Source: Elysia chlorotica
Lineage: Eukaryota; Mollusca; Gastropoda; Plakobranchidae
Assembly: GCA_003991915.1 (NCBI GenBank)
Contig: RQTK01000356.1
Span: 1 to 64,000, forward strand
Direction of reading: 5' to 3'
DNA: 64,000 nucleotides
Made by a program: the position numbers and the translations under genes. Shown piece after piece: positions 33,571 through 46,700 of this stretch. Positions within the stretch are counted from its first letter, which is position 1. Each line of letters begins with the position of its first letter. The notes below the pieces were generated by a model that saw only the letters and a program-made list of their open reading frames with translations, was not told the DNA's origin and made no database searches.

Positions 33571-36500
33571 TTAGCCTTTATACTTGACACTCACACAAGG
33601 GTTCTCTTTAATATAGAACCTCAGAGGCTTCTCAACCCATTCCTCTGCATAGCCAATATGGATTCTGGGACACTGAACAATCCTTTCCTGGGGAATGTCC
33701 TCTCCATTCTCTAACCACAGCTCATCTGATGAAGTAAGATCAATCTTGTTGAATTTGTCTTTGTTGATTTTCAAAGCTTGACAAAGTTTAGCTGGGCCAT
33801 TTGTTAAATCTTTATCTTTTAATTTCTTATTCGGTGACTTTTTACGCATTTCATGCATTTCCTCGAGGCCTTCTAGTGGCTCCAATGCTCTCAGCAGCAC
33901 TGCGCAACCTTCTCCTAGACAGGAAAAAAATGAAAGAAGCAATATTGTCAAAAGAATAATAATAATGCGGGCAATTCTCTGTTCTTCCTAATAAAAATAG
34001 AACCAAAAAAAAAATTAACAGACTTTAATAATGGAGTAGCATTAAACATCATCCTTCATTCAATTTAAAAGTTAAACAGTATATTTGCAGCATAAACTTT
34101 ATTTTTTTTATTAAAATGATTCAGTCTGACAAAAAGAGAATGTGGTGTTAAAAAAAAAAATGCTAGAGTCAGATCTGATGAAATGTGCGCAGAATTCTTC
34201 TTATACTGTATTACATATTACATGTACACTTGACTTGTTACTTATGACGTTTTTGGTGGGGTTTTTTAATTGATAACTTCAATTTTTTGTATTTAAAAGG
34301 CGTTTTTTTTTTTAAACTAAGATATTATAATATTGACCTTCTAAAAGTTAAGAAGTTTAGTGATGCAAAACTTAAACCACAAACAACACTTTTAAGCATT
34401 CCTGACATGTTCTCATGTATGAACCAAAATTACTTGACTACCTATGCTAGGGAAGAAGCCCCTTGAAAATCTTTGGTGACACCCATCTTATATCAACTTA
34501 ATTAATGCTGAATAATTTGCCTAGAGTTTCTTGATAAATTGAATCCTAAATGAAGATCATCTCTCAAAGACTAAATCGTAGAATTTTCACATTTCATACT
34601 TTTCAACTCAAGAGCTTAAGCATTGAAAGCTGGAAGTCGAATTTTGCATGTTTGTTATTTAAAAAATAAATTTGGCTAATTATGATAAAAGGTTGCTCAT
34701 AAGGCAGTCATGTGGAAGAAAGTAATAAATTTGAATGAACGGCATAGATAGAAGATACAGCTCAAAATGTTTATAAACATGTGTAGATATTTTTCCACTA
34801 AGGAGGAATAAATTTGTTTACACATGACTACTTGCCAGTGGAACTTGAGAGAAAAATGTTCAAGAATTAATAAAAAAAATTTCATATATGAATATTTTTA
34901 AAAGGATAAGTTAATTTGCCTTTTTTGAAAATGCATGCACTACACACATTTTTCAAAGTTTCAAAATAACCGACATCAGCCATAAAAATTATTAAATTAT
35001 TGTACCTGCACTAGAGATGTTGAAGCAACAATACATGCCATAGATATTGTATACATAAGCGGTTCCTGGAGGCATAAACATGGCTTCATTTCTCTCTGTT
35101 CTTTTACCTTGATACGAATGAGCTGCCTTGTCTTCAAGTCCTGTGACAAAATCAAGAACACATTTTTTCATGAATTCTGTTTTATTTTATGCCTTAAAAG
35201 CGTTTATTTTCATTACAGGGACCATCAAGAAAGTTAAGAATGGATTATTGAATTGTGTGATGATCACTACTTAAAGGCAAGCTAAATACTTAGAAAACTA
35301 TTATTTTTCAGTTTCAAAATTGGGCATGAGGTTTTGAAAAAGGTTCTTTCAAATTTTATGGAAGACGTGAGAGATGTTTAACGAGCAGAAACGTCATACA
35401 TGTAGTGGCATTTTGTAGCAGATCTTTAAAACTGTTCCGTTTGTGCGCTTTTTGTTCTCTGTAAAAGACTAGAAGATACCCCACTCATAAACATCATTCA
35501 CTCATCTTGCTTAATGAGATAACTTGAACCTTCAGGAGAGTTCATGTGTTCTAATTTTTTTTTTAATTTTTGGTGAATTCAAAGTCCTAATTGAACAGAT
35601 TATTGGTACCGGGTAGTGCAATTTCAGCTTCTTATTTAGATTTTGCATGCATTAGTTCTATGCTGATCATTCGCCTTCAAGAATCAGTGGTAAATGTGAT
35701 TGTAAGCCACACATGAAGTCGCAACTAAGATTGGGCTCAGAAAAGTGTAATCTGAGTACATATGTATTAAGGTTCCATATGGTGCATATTTATCTTTTAA
35801 ATTTGTTGTTTTATGTAGTTTACAGTAGCTGCAAAATTATGAAAACCGGACAGCTGCTTATCAAATTTAATCTATATAATCATGAATGTCAGTACTTTTC
35901 AAATGGAGTACAAAAAATTATGCAGAAACTAGCAAATAATTACCTAAGTATGCTTCTGTCTCCACTATCATTCCAGATATCATCTGAGAGTCACTTTTTC
36001 TCACTAACTTTTTACCTAAAAGGTCTATGGCTAATTGGGCACATGGTACATCAAAAAACTTGGTTTGCAGCCTCACACTCTCCTCCCTTGATGCTGTTTG
36101 TGATTCCATTGGTGATTGGTCTTGAGCAGATACTGAGTCAGATTTAAAGCTCTTGCTTGCTCGATTATCTGAAAACAGCAAAATGCCAAAGTTCTTAGGA
36201 GGAAAAAAAGGTGGTTAGCCAAGCATTGATATACAACTGAGCTTCAATAAAGCTGCAATTTTGAGAATTTGCCCTTAACCTTCCCTTAAGTATGAATGTG
36301 ACACTAATTTTTCAAGTTTTTATATGATATGAAAATATTATAGATTTATCAATTTCAACCTTAATTTTTATGTGTATATCTTTATCAATGTGCCGCCTGG
36401 GACATTTAAATATTGGATTGTGATTAACTAAACTAAAAGAAATAGCAACAGTTTACATGTATCAATATGTCACATTTCTTTAGGCAAAACAAACAAAAGT

Positions 36501-39500
36501 TCTGCTCAAATCATATTAAATATTTACAGTACATTTTGAGTAGTATTGTTAAGAAACCGTTTCTCTTTAGTTTTGGTTTACAACTTGATTGAAAAATATA
36601 TCAATAACTGGAGACAGAGTAGTAGAGAATCTTTGTGTGTCTGTGATACACATTTGAAGTTTGGCCACTGAAAATGAATACAATGTTTTTGTTTTTTAAA
36701 GTGTTTGAGATTTATAGATACCATCATCATCATCATCATCGGTATTTTGATTAACGTGCAGGTACTGGGGCAACATCCACATCAGTGGACCCCCTTCCAG
36801 GTAGCTGGCTTGCTGCACGCATGGCTGATCTCACACCAGATCTCCAGGTGTTTCTGTCATGAGGGTCAGTTGTTGAGAGTTTCCAGTCTTCCCGATCCCT
36901 CTCTGTCACCTGCTTCCATGTCATTCTGGGTCTCCCTTTTCCACGACTTCCTGTTACTTGCATGTCCAATGCTGTCTTGATAGCTCCGCTTGACCGTTCC
37001 ACGTGGCCATACCACCGGAGTCTTCTCTCCTTCAGAATGAGGTTCAGGTCCTCAAGGCCAAGAAGCGTCAATAGCTCATTTGACCTAGTGGTGGCCACAT
37101 CTTCTGGCTTCACATTGCAGATCTGTCTTATCATTGCCCTGTCGTTTCTCTGCAGGCGTTGAAGGTTTGTCTTGGTCAAGGGCCATGTCTCGCTAGCATG
37201 GAGCATTGCACTCCGCACACAAGTGCTGTACACATGACCCCGCGTCTTGTATGAGAGGTGGCGAGACAAAAGACTTCTTCCAAGCTGTCTTCACACGTGT
37301 TGTGGTTGCAAGGTCACAGCCACCAGCTGCCGAGAGCATATCTCCCAGGTAGCAGAAAGAAGCTACGACATCCAGCTTGTCGGATCCCACCTGGACTTCA
37401 CTCTGTGGTCTGCCATCGATTGGTCTCGCAGTTCCCTGGCATCGACTGCACTTGAAATCTTCGTCAGGCGTTTCAACTGGAGACAGAGTAGTAGAGAATC
37501 TTTGTGTGTCTGTGATACAAATTTGAAGTTTGGCCACTAAAAATGAATACATTGTTTTTGTTTTTTAAAGTGTTTGAGATTTATAGATACAAGTGTTCAA
37601 TATAATCTTACTTTTCAAGGAATCAATAGGAGCTCGCTTGAGTCTACTTGGTCCATGCTTTCCATTATTTTTTTCATCTTCAGATTTATACATGGATTTG
37701 CTCTTTCCTGCAGGACTATAGTACTTTTGTATACATATAAATGTAGAGCTTAATTTGTTGTATTTTCCAGATTCCAAGTTATATTACCTGCTGAGGAAAT
37801 ATGTGAATATTCACCTTAAGATTTTGATCAGCTTCTTAGTAATAACCTGAATGTGACAAAGGTGGAAATATGCCCCTTTTTTGTTTGTTGTATAGCGCCC
37901 TTTACTTGTAAATTAATCTTTTTTTTTTTTAATTATTAGATGAACATGTAGGCCTACTGCCACCCATTGCTGGGTTATTGTGAAACATATCTGGAAGAAA
38001 AAACCCAACAAAAACAGTTTCTAATATTTTTGCCCATTTTTATGTCATCTAAACTTTTTAGATTGCATCATAGAAACTTGTCACACGTTATTATCTGGTT
38101 CAGGAATTCCATGTTTTAAAAAATGGGCTCTTCATTCATCCTTTGATGTTGTATAAATATATGTCTTATGTAGCCTTTTAACAACTTAAAAGTAAATTTA
38201 AATGGGTTTGAGCATAAAGCAAAAAAAGAGTAACCTCTGATTAGTTTTACAGCTCCTAGAATTCCCGGAAAAGACAAATTAAAACGGATGCGATGTACAT
38301 GTGGCACCGCAGGGTATAGAGTTTAGGATCAATTCTATAACCTGAGGGTACTACTCCTTGATACGCAAAATAATGTAATACCCGTATTTGTCTTTTAAGT
38401 GTTATGTAAAGAAGATAAAGCTTAACCTTAGGTGTAACTAGTACAAACAACCAGTCTTTGAGGTTTAACTGCTAGGACTAGATAGCTGCTCTTAAAATCC
38501 GAATAGACCCTTTTTAATCTCTTTCATTACAGAGAAGCGAAGCATTCAGGCAATGCCGAATCTCATCCCCAAGAAAGCCTTGACTTATCAGATGTAAGCC
38601 ACGGCAATAAAACTAAGAAAAAGCGGTAGTATGGAAATAAGAGGGTTTACGATGAGTTTTAGCTACTGCGACATTGTACTTACAACCCTTTTTTTCCAGA
38701 ATCTATAGTAGACCTAGATCTAGATCTAGATGAAATCTAGGCGGATCTAATCTAGATCTAGATTAGGTCTAGACGAGAACTAGTAGATCTAGATATCTAG
38801 ATCTAGATTTAGATTCTAGATCTAGAAATGTAGATCTAGACTAGAGATCTAGAGTCTAGATCTAGATTTAGATTTTTAAATCCCTTCCTTCAGCATTTTG
38901 ACAATTTACCTACACGAGTGGTGACTATTTCTTTAGCTATCCTAGACTATAAGGACCTGCTCATCTGTATTTTATAGGTGTAGTGAAAGTGATAAGAAGA
39001 AAGTGAGAGCTACGTGGTACAGGGGTATCCGCCTAAGAAGCTTTCCCTCTGGAGACAAGAAAAGTGGGTTCTTGCGTTTAATAGGAAAGGGGTGTTACTC
39101 AATAAATGCCAAGTAACCCCATCTCACTTGTTTATGGTAAGGAAGAGATTGAGAGAGAGAAAAAGATCTAGAGAGCGTGAGCAAGAGAAGGGAGAGAGAG
39201 AGGGGTCGGAAGCGTAACATGGAAATACAGAAGATCTTTAAATTAATTACAAAAGTAATTGAAATAAAGAGTATATCCACTGACTGAGGATGGGATGAGC
39301 CCCAGGCTTTTTGTCTCTTATGGAGATATAGATTTCTATATATATATATCAAACTTAAAGTGCACACACCAGCAACTTCTGTGAGACCCATTTGCATGTA
39401 TTTTTATGACAACAACAAATTAAGAAAGAAGGGATCAACAAACTAAGCTCAATGTGGTCTCCCTAGACTGGAGTCTAGAAGGACCGCGATCATGGTGTCC

Positions 39501-40241
39501 GTAGACCGGAGTCCAGAAGGACTGTGATCGTGGTCTCCCTACACTCTACCTTGTGGTAACATAAATCTAAATCTTGCATAAGTGTTCAAGTCCCACCTAC
39601 TCTTCAATGATTGGTCATTGGATGCTCAGTCTAGAACAGAAATAAAGAGGGTGAGAGAGAAAAAAGTGTGGAAGTGAGAGGGTCAGAGATAGAAAGGAAA
39701 GAGAAGGAGAAAAAGAAAGAATAGTGAAATAAAAATAAAGAGGGTGAGAGAGAAAGAAAGTGTGGGAGTGAGAGGATCAAAGATAAGAAAGGAAAGAGAA
39801 GGAGAAAAAGAAAGAATAGTGAAATAAAGAAAGGGTACAGGGGAAAGAGAGTGAGAAAGAAAAAGAGAGAGTGGCTGAGAGGGAGGAGGAGATAAGGAAA
39901 AGAACAAGAGAGATAGAGAGAGAGAGAACAAAAAAAATGTGCACCCTTTCAGAGTCTGTTAACAATTTAGTGATTGACACATAATTTGAGCAACTGAGAG
40001 GAGTGGTGGGCGGGATTTAAAAAATTGGGGTGCTTGTTGAATGGTCAAGTCACGTTTACTCCTTAATGATTGGATACCTACCCACTCTCGCGTAACGAAA
40101 CAACTGCTGTCCCCCTGCAATTTTTATTCGAGGGCAGGCCCTACTTATAGGTGGGAGGAGTTTAGGTTTGTCAGTTAACATCTCAATGTAAAACTTTTTG
40201 AGTTTCCTGACTGTAGACCCACAGGCTACGCGAGTCGGCAT
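33571..40241 (-). CDS. MPG: MPG, N-methylpurine (alkyladenine) DNA glycosylase (5 exons)
   Basis: Monofunctional base-excision-repair glycosylase that removes 3-methyladenine, hypoxanthine and ethenoadenine. Exons in transcript order: 40082-40241 (predicted first), 37612-37707, 35944-36168, 35006-35140, 33571-33914; phases join into about 319 residues (human 298). The catalytic fold is clear: [31 protein letters not shown] with the catalytic Glu, [66 protein letters not shown] and [16 protein letters not shown]. Exons 3-5 are certain. Exon 2 (Lys/Ser-rich) fits by phase. Exon 1 rests on a true ATG, a GTAGGT donor and matching phase; its product ([20 protein letters not shown]...) is Arg/Lys-rich and could be a mitochondrial leader. 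It is divergent from DUS1L; intron 2 holds a LINE. Confidence 0.92.
36606..36721. repeat. Left copy of 116-bp target-site duplication
   Basis: Direct repeat of 37475-37590, equal in length (116 bp) with three substitutions. It flanks the LINE insertion exactly. Confidence 0.93.
36722..37474 (-). mobile_element. 5'-truncated LINE with (GAT)n tail, MPG intron 2
   Basis: On the minus strand it encodes the C-terminal part of a non-LTR retrotransposon ORF2: [20 protein letters not shown], then [57 protein letters not shown] and [13 protein letters not shown]. The two parts lie in different frames. The ORF ends about 30 bases before a short GAT-repeat tail (CAT repeats at 36722-36739 on the plus strand). 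A very short 3' UTR with a trinucleotide tail suggests an RTE-like clade. About 753 bp remain. Same strand as MPG. Confidence 0.9.
37475..37590. repeat. Right copy of 116-bp target-site duplication
   Basis: Pairs with 36606-36721. Both run from AACTGGAGACAGAGTAGTAG to TTTGAGATTTATAGATAC. Confidence 0.93.
38533..38629 (+). other. Orphan terminal-exon-like ORF, antisense in MPG intron 1
   Basis: A strong acceptor (CTCTTTCATTACAG) is followed by an open frame reading [20 protein letters not shown], then [11 protein letters not shown] and a stop. The polar, Lys-ended sequence looks like the C-terminus of a gene on the plus strand, but I found no partner exon. Codon 1 would need two bases from upstream. 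Confidence 0.3.
38700..38880. repeat. Degenerate AGATCT/TCTAGA repeat tract
   Basis: Dense overlapping TAGATC and TCTAGA motifs over about 180 bases. Shorter tracts of the same motif occur at 4615-4670, 22265-22690, 23430 and 55080-55145. Confidence 0.9.
39451..39935. repeat. Short tandem duplications and purine-rich tract
   Basis: A unit of about 40 bp (GTGGTCTCCCTAGACTGGAG...) is tandemly duplicated at about 39451-39540. From 39640 to 39823 a purine-rich unit of about 91 bp is duplicated (both contain AAAGAGGGTGAGAGAGAAA and GAAAAAGAAAGAATAGTGAA). AG-rich sequence follows to 39928. No gene. Confidence 0.8.
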
Positions 40242-40686
40242 GACAAAGAGATTGCGGAAGGAAGATTTATCTGATCTTCTTACATGGCTGTAGCCTAGTC
40301 TACCATTTGTAAAGGTTCACAGGCTCGTGTATGTTCACCTCCTCCTTCCACTTATCTCACCCATTTGATCGCGTGTATTCAGATATGTGCGACACTCCTG
40401 TTAGTCTTAGATAACTATAGAAATAATCACAATGCTGGGGAAGTGAAAAATAATGCGTTAGCTTTACAAATATTTTTTTTTTTTAAATATCCGGCTCTGT
40501 CAATACATGTTTTTACACTTTATACGAGGCCAAAAACAGGTGGATGGGGGTGTTAATTAAAGAGAGAAAAAATGTTTTGTTTGCGCAAATACTGAAATTT
40601 AATCTTCATTAATTTTTGTGGCCATCAAATTTCTTTTCCAGATACTTGAGGTGAACTGAGTTCTACAACCATTTTTATTTTCTTAG
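40242..40686. promoter_or_regulatory. Putative bidirectional promoter MPG / DUS1L
   Basis: About 460 bases lie between the predicted MPG ATG (minus) and the DUS1L ATG (plus). An acceptor (TTTTATTTTCTTAG, 40673-40686) just before the DUS1L start implies a noncoding first DUS1L exon within or near this interval. A GC-box-like GGTGGGCGGG lies at 40006-40015, inside MPG intron 1. Confidence 0.35.
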
Positions 40687-40701
40687 AACAAATCAAATAT
40701 A

Positions 40702-43700
40702 ATGGATTCAGGGAGGGCAGACAGTTCAGTTAATAATAGTGAAAACAGTGGCTTCCAGTTTTGGCGCAAAACACTTCGAGGAGCAAGATATGTTGTGGCT
40801 CCTATGGTTGACCAAAGTGAATTAGCTTGGCGGATGCTCAGTCGGAAATATGGGGCAGAGCTGTGCTACACGCCAATGCTCCATGCCACTGTGTTCATGA
40901 ATGATCCAAACTATCGCAAAGATTCCCTGCAGTCTTGTGAACAAGACCGGCCTCTCATTGCTCAGGTAAGACCAACTCTCTGATCTTCAGTGAGGCTATC
41001 ATGAACAGCCTTTAGATAATCATGGCTCATCAAAATTCATGATTTTATGATAAACTGATAGAGATTAATAACAAAGAAATTGTTCCAAGAAAAGCCAAGA
41101 TTTTTTATTTTTGTTATTGGATGTTTAAGAAGTCCAGTATTATCGATTAAACAGTTGTGCAATCTGACTCTGCCTCTCACAAAGGTGTTTTAAATTTCAT
41201 TTAAACTATGGCTACTCCAAAGAACATTGTCAAAATTTGAAATATATATATGGCGCAGTAACACTTTTTTTTTAAAGATGTCTGAGCATAGAGAAGATAA
41301 ATGTACATAGTACTTTGTTTATATGATCAAATTTCTTGTCACTTCCATTTCTCCAGTTCTGTTGCAATGACCCAGATACTTTTCTGAAAGCGGCCAAGCT
41401 GGCAGAGTCTTACTGTGATGCCATCGATCTCAATCTGGGTTGCCCTCAGATAATTGCCAAAAAGGGTCATTATGGAGCTTTTCTTCAGGACGAGTGGGAC
41501 TTGATATCCAGAATGGGTAAGTACGTTAACACCAGAAAATTTACTCAAGAGGTTGAACAACACAGGTAGGGTTTGTTGTAGTGAAACAGTGTAAGTGAAC
41601 AAAGAGATGCACTGTGCACAGTTTAACATGATAAATGTTGAAGAAAAATATGTTGCAAAAATTACTTTTCGTATAACTTACAAGTTTTTTTCCAAAGATC
41701 ATAAGTATGTTTTTTTAGGAAAGTCGAATATCATATTTTTCATGGAGAATGGGGCAGTACAACATTGCTTGAAGACACATTTTTTAAAAAGAAATCGTAC
41801 TAAAGGAATCAATTACATGAATTTCTAAGATTCTTACAGATGAAAATAGATAATTCTATGTGCCTAAATATTTTTCAAATTTGTTTTCACCAATTGATGG
41901 GTTTATTTACTGGTGAGTCATAAATCTATGCACAGACTAAAATCATAACTGACAAAATTTATTTTTTAAGGGTGGTGGGGGTGTGCAGTGGAAACCTCAT
42001 AATTCAAATTGCTTGGGAATAGGTCTATACTTCGATATAAGAGGATTCAAATTATAGAAGAGAACATACCCGAACAATAAAAATAATAAAAACCCTGACC
42101 GTTACTTATCCTTTAAAAAAAAACTGCATTTATGATAGTCTCCTGCTGTTTTCTTTCAATATTAACCTTGAATTGTGCTTGACAGATAGTACTTTGGTAA
42201 TGCCTATTGGTGGTGTTAACTCGGAATTAAGAGATTCAAACCAGAAACACTTCTTATTATGAGTCTCATTTTAATAGAGCCAAAGAGGAAAAAAACCCAA
42301 TCTTATGAAAAATTTGGTTTATGAGAAATTCTTATTATCAGACTTCGTTTTGTGAGGTTTCCACTGTATTATATACAGTATGAAATAATGAATTTGTTTT
42401 CCACCTTTTCAGTAAAAACATGTCACGAAAATCTGAAGGTACCTATTACTTGCAAAGTACGAATTTTCCCTTCAGTCGAGAAGACAGTGCAGTATGCAAA
42501 AATGCTGGAAGCAGCTGGTTGCCAGGTAATATTTTCACTCACTCTTAAGTACAAAGGATGTAGCTTTATTCAAATATGGAGCATCTTTATTCACTCTCCA
42601 TTCCCAAATGCTAAAAGTTGATCATTGCCATTCACCTGCGTAATCATCCTAGGAGTGATTTGATTCTGATCATTGATTTAAAAGATAACCTGCAGCTGAT
42701 GTACACTTTCTCTTTTTCTCCTATTATAGTGCTGATATTGGACATTAAATCAACTCAACTCAATTCTTCTCTTTTCATTTTTAAACCTCCTTTGTGGAGT
42801 AATATCAAAAAGAAAATAGCTTGCTCTAAGTTAAGATTTTGTTTAAATACAATGTTTAAGATTTAGGTACTTAAAATTATCGATACTTACAGGTAAATAT
42901 AACCCTTGATGGTTTGTACTTTACCCTGAAACATTCATGACTTAATTTACCAAGAATATTGAAGAAAGAGGTGATACGAACAATTATATCTAGTGGAGGA
43001 AAGGCAATTTATGGAGGGTTAACAGTGAGGCATCAACAATATAAAACTCCTCTGCTCCAAATACTCTTGTCTCTGCATAAGTGATGCATTTCTCCGAGAC
43101 TTGGTAACATATGTTCTGCTCACACACAAATAGGCTGAAAAAGTTTTTATTTTTATTTTACAGCAGGATGAAATGTAGAGTATTCAATTCAGAATAATCA
43201 ACTCAGTCCTCTGAGTGGCTAGAGATAAGTTCTCCCAGTTTGACATGCCCTGGGTTTTCAAGAAAAATACTTGTAAGCAAAGACAGAATATTCTGCTCAT
43301 ATTCAGAGAAAATATTGTACATAAAAAAGTTATTTGTCCCACAGATTTTGACTGTTCACGGAAGAACAAGAGAACAGAAGGGAAGATTTACAGGTATTGC
43401 TGACTGGTCGTATATCTCAGCAGTAAGGTAAGTTTCCTTTGATTTAATGCAGTTTCCATATTCGAACTTAGGCTTAGACTTCTGGATATTCTCTGCATAT
43501 GATTTTATGGTATGAGCCAGTTTTTGAATTTCAACTCCCTGAATTTCCAGAAATTATTTCGATAAAGTTTTGAGTGAAATTATCATAAAGGTGTAAATAA
43601 ATTTATTTATTAATTCAACACATTTGAGAATTGTTTTCATCCATTTATAAATTTTCTTTTTATTTTCTGTGAGTCTGTCTATGTTTTCATTACTTAAATG

Positions 43701-46700
43701 TCAAGCACTATGAATTGTTTACCATGTTGGTTCATAGTTTCATCAATTGCATCTTACAGGAAAGCTGTGAACATACCAGTCTTTGCGAACGGAAATATCC
43801 AGTACCTGGAAGACGTTCACAGGTGTTTGGAAGAGACGGGAGCCCAAGGCGTGATGACTGCTGGTAATTATTTTCAAAACTAGTCGCCATAAAAGATTGA
43901 ATTTGATTTTTTTAGATGAATAAATTATACATCTTTACATGTGAACCTGACATAATGGAGGCTGTCTTGTCATTATCCTCATACCTTATTTGTGGGATTT
44001 TAAGTCATTGTGAAGTCAAGGAATTTGTTTAAAATACCCCAAACATCTTAAATCTATGCAGAATTCTGTTTCTGTGATATCGTAGACCATAATCATGTTA
44101 TATGAACAAACTTTACAGCATTTTTGGGATTCAATGATCAGAAGACCTGGTTGTAAACTTTAATTTTTAAATCATTCTCCTTTACAGAGGGCAACTTGCA
44201 CAACCCAGCTTTGTTTGATGGGATTAATCCTTCAGTGTGGGACATGCTACTTGAGTATCTGGACTATGCCGAGAAGTTTCCTTGCCCTTTGTCATACATG
44301 AGGGGGCATGCTTTCAAGTTATGTCAGCATGCGTAAGTCTTCCTTGTCTTTTTATACTCAAAGCAAGCCTAGTGTTGTAGAAATCGTAAGAGGCTGTTTT
44401 GAGACATGGACATAAAGAAAGATGTGGATGCTTAAAATTAGATAAAAATAAACACAAAAGAGATGCTCTATTGCAAATAAGTTTTAAAGGTTATTGATTA
44501 TATCAAATTTCTTGTGTTAAATCTTCCAGATCACATGAATTCTGAATTGAGGTTGGTAAACCCACCTTCAATGGAACTTGACGTTATATTTTTATTGCTT
44601 GATGACATTTTTGGGGAGCTGTGTTTATCTTTAATGTAAACATGTTTTCTTAACTTTTTCAACTATGTATATAAATACATGTATTCTATAGTATTTACCA
44701 CAACAACGGAATGGTTATCAGTTGTCTTTCATATTCAAAGTACCTGTGTTAAATAGGAATGAATGTTTTCCAGACTTACTACCCACAAAGATTTGAGGGA
44801 CCTTTTTGCTTCTGCAAAGGATGTAAATGAGTTCAGAGATGCAGCAAATAAATTGAAGGAAGCGTCTCAGGTAATGCAAGGTTTTGTTATAGTCACAGTG
44901 TTTTGATGTTTGTTTAACAGCTTTACGGTTATCTCGACCCTTTAAATACTGATAGTCTTTGATAATTCTATTCCCTTAATTATTTACATCAAAAGTTTGG
45001 GGGTCAACTTGCTTAAGGTGTAGAACACTAGGCTTCTATTAGGGAGATCCCTGATTTGATCCCACATGTGTCCTACCGCGTTCACTACTGGTTGGGTCAG
45101 TATTAGTGAATAATGTGACCGGGTGAGAAAAAAAACATGGGGCTGTATTCGTGTGAAGGTGTATGCCTAAATGTTGGACGTAACTTATGTCTGAAATTAA
45201 AATTTAGTCTATAAAGAGGGAATTTCCTAGTACTAAATTTTGATGCATTCACACCTGCTCCAAGGCAGGACTAAGGGCTAAAATTTGGTGGCAGGTCCAT
45301 CTAAAGCTTATAAAAAGTCAATTATAATTACTTCTGTGTTGTTTCAGTAAGGTTTTAGTTGTTTTACAGTTTAATTGTACCATTTCAGCACATTTAATGG
45401 TACAATGTGATTTTTCATAATTTAAATCTACAATAAAAAAGTAGGTCGAATAAAAGGTTCCACCCAGTGGTTCATAGGACATAGAAATTAATAATAGATT
45501 TTAGTTTTGGTACATAATTTGTATTTCAAAATAGCATCTACACTTTCAGACTTTCTCTTATTTTATTTTTAGACCTAGCTAGTCTACGACAAAAACTTTC
45601 CATAAATACCAGCTTAGTCTATGTTAAAAAATTTAGTACTACCTATGTCAGTTTTTAGGCCTAGTTTTTGACTGCTCATGAATACAACTCCCAGTAAAGC
45701 CAGAACTTAATTAATATTAAAATAATTTCTGCCCAAAAATAATTGGGCCCTTACAGTTGATTATTTTTATAGTATTGGAGTAAATACATTACCAGCCTTA
45801 TCACACTTGCCAAATGTATCAAACGTTGATAAAGATTTTCAAAACTCTGAAATATCTTATATATTTTCTAACAATAAATGGCTTTTGAGATAAGAAATCA
45901 TCATTCATGGATTGAAACTCATCTTGTTGAAGAATGGATGCTCATTTTCTGTTGCTACTCTGTGAACTAAGTCTGCTAAACTCATACATTTTTCATCTTA
46001 TGCTCAAAGCAGCTATGAAAGATGTGACCAAATTTCAGTAACCTTTTTTTTTCCCCATAATTTTTTGTTTGTATAAATAACTCAACAGATTATGTATATA
46101 CCTTTATATAAATTTCCATTGTGTGTTAGGCTAATGGTAACATTTATTAATTTTCTTTTACTGTTCAGGCAGATGTCAAAAAGTTCCAAGAGGACCCTTC
46201 AAACTTCAAGCAAGAGTTAGAGCTTCCTTTGCCTTATTGGATTTGCCAACCCTATGTCCGACCAAAGTAAGTATACATTTATAAAAATGGTTGTGTGTAC
46301 TTATGCTTCTTTTTAATACTCAATATTTCAGTGGTAAGAAAAGATGTGGGAATCTTTTGTGACTACCCCTGGGTGCTGTTAGCCTCATGGTTGGGGCATT
46401 GGGCCACCAATGTGTATTTTCATTTGTAACAATTACCTTTAATTTGTTTGCTTTTTTCAAATCCTATTGTTGTTGGCGATGTTTAATCTTCTTTACATCA
46501 TTTTCCCATTGTCTTGATTTTTGTACTAGTTTTTTTTACTTATATTTCACATTCAGCCCTCATGAGGAAAAGGAGATCCCTCCGGAGAATCGTGAATTAA
46601 GGAAACAGTTGAACTTAAAGCGTGCTGAGGACATTTTGAAGATCAATTCTGCTGATGCAGGGTTCTCCATGAACAAGATCAAGAAAATGTTGAAAAATCC

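Noticed and set aside
33221-33574. Ser/Leu and Arg/Glu ORFs over the CT microsatellite
   Set aside because: Repeat artefacts overlapping the MPG 3' region.
35713-36147. 144-codon plus-strand ORF
   Set aside because: Shadow of MPG exon 3 on the opposite strand.
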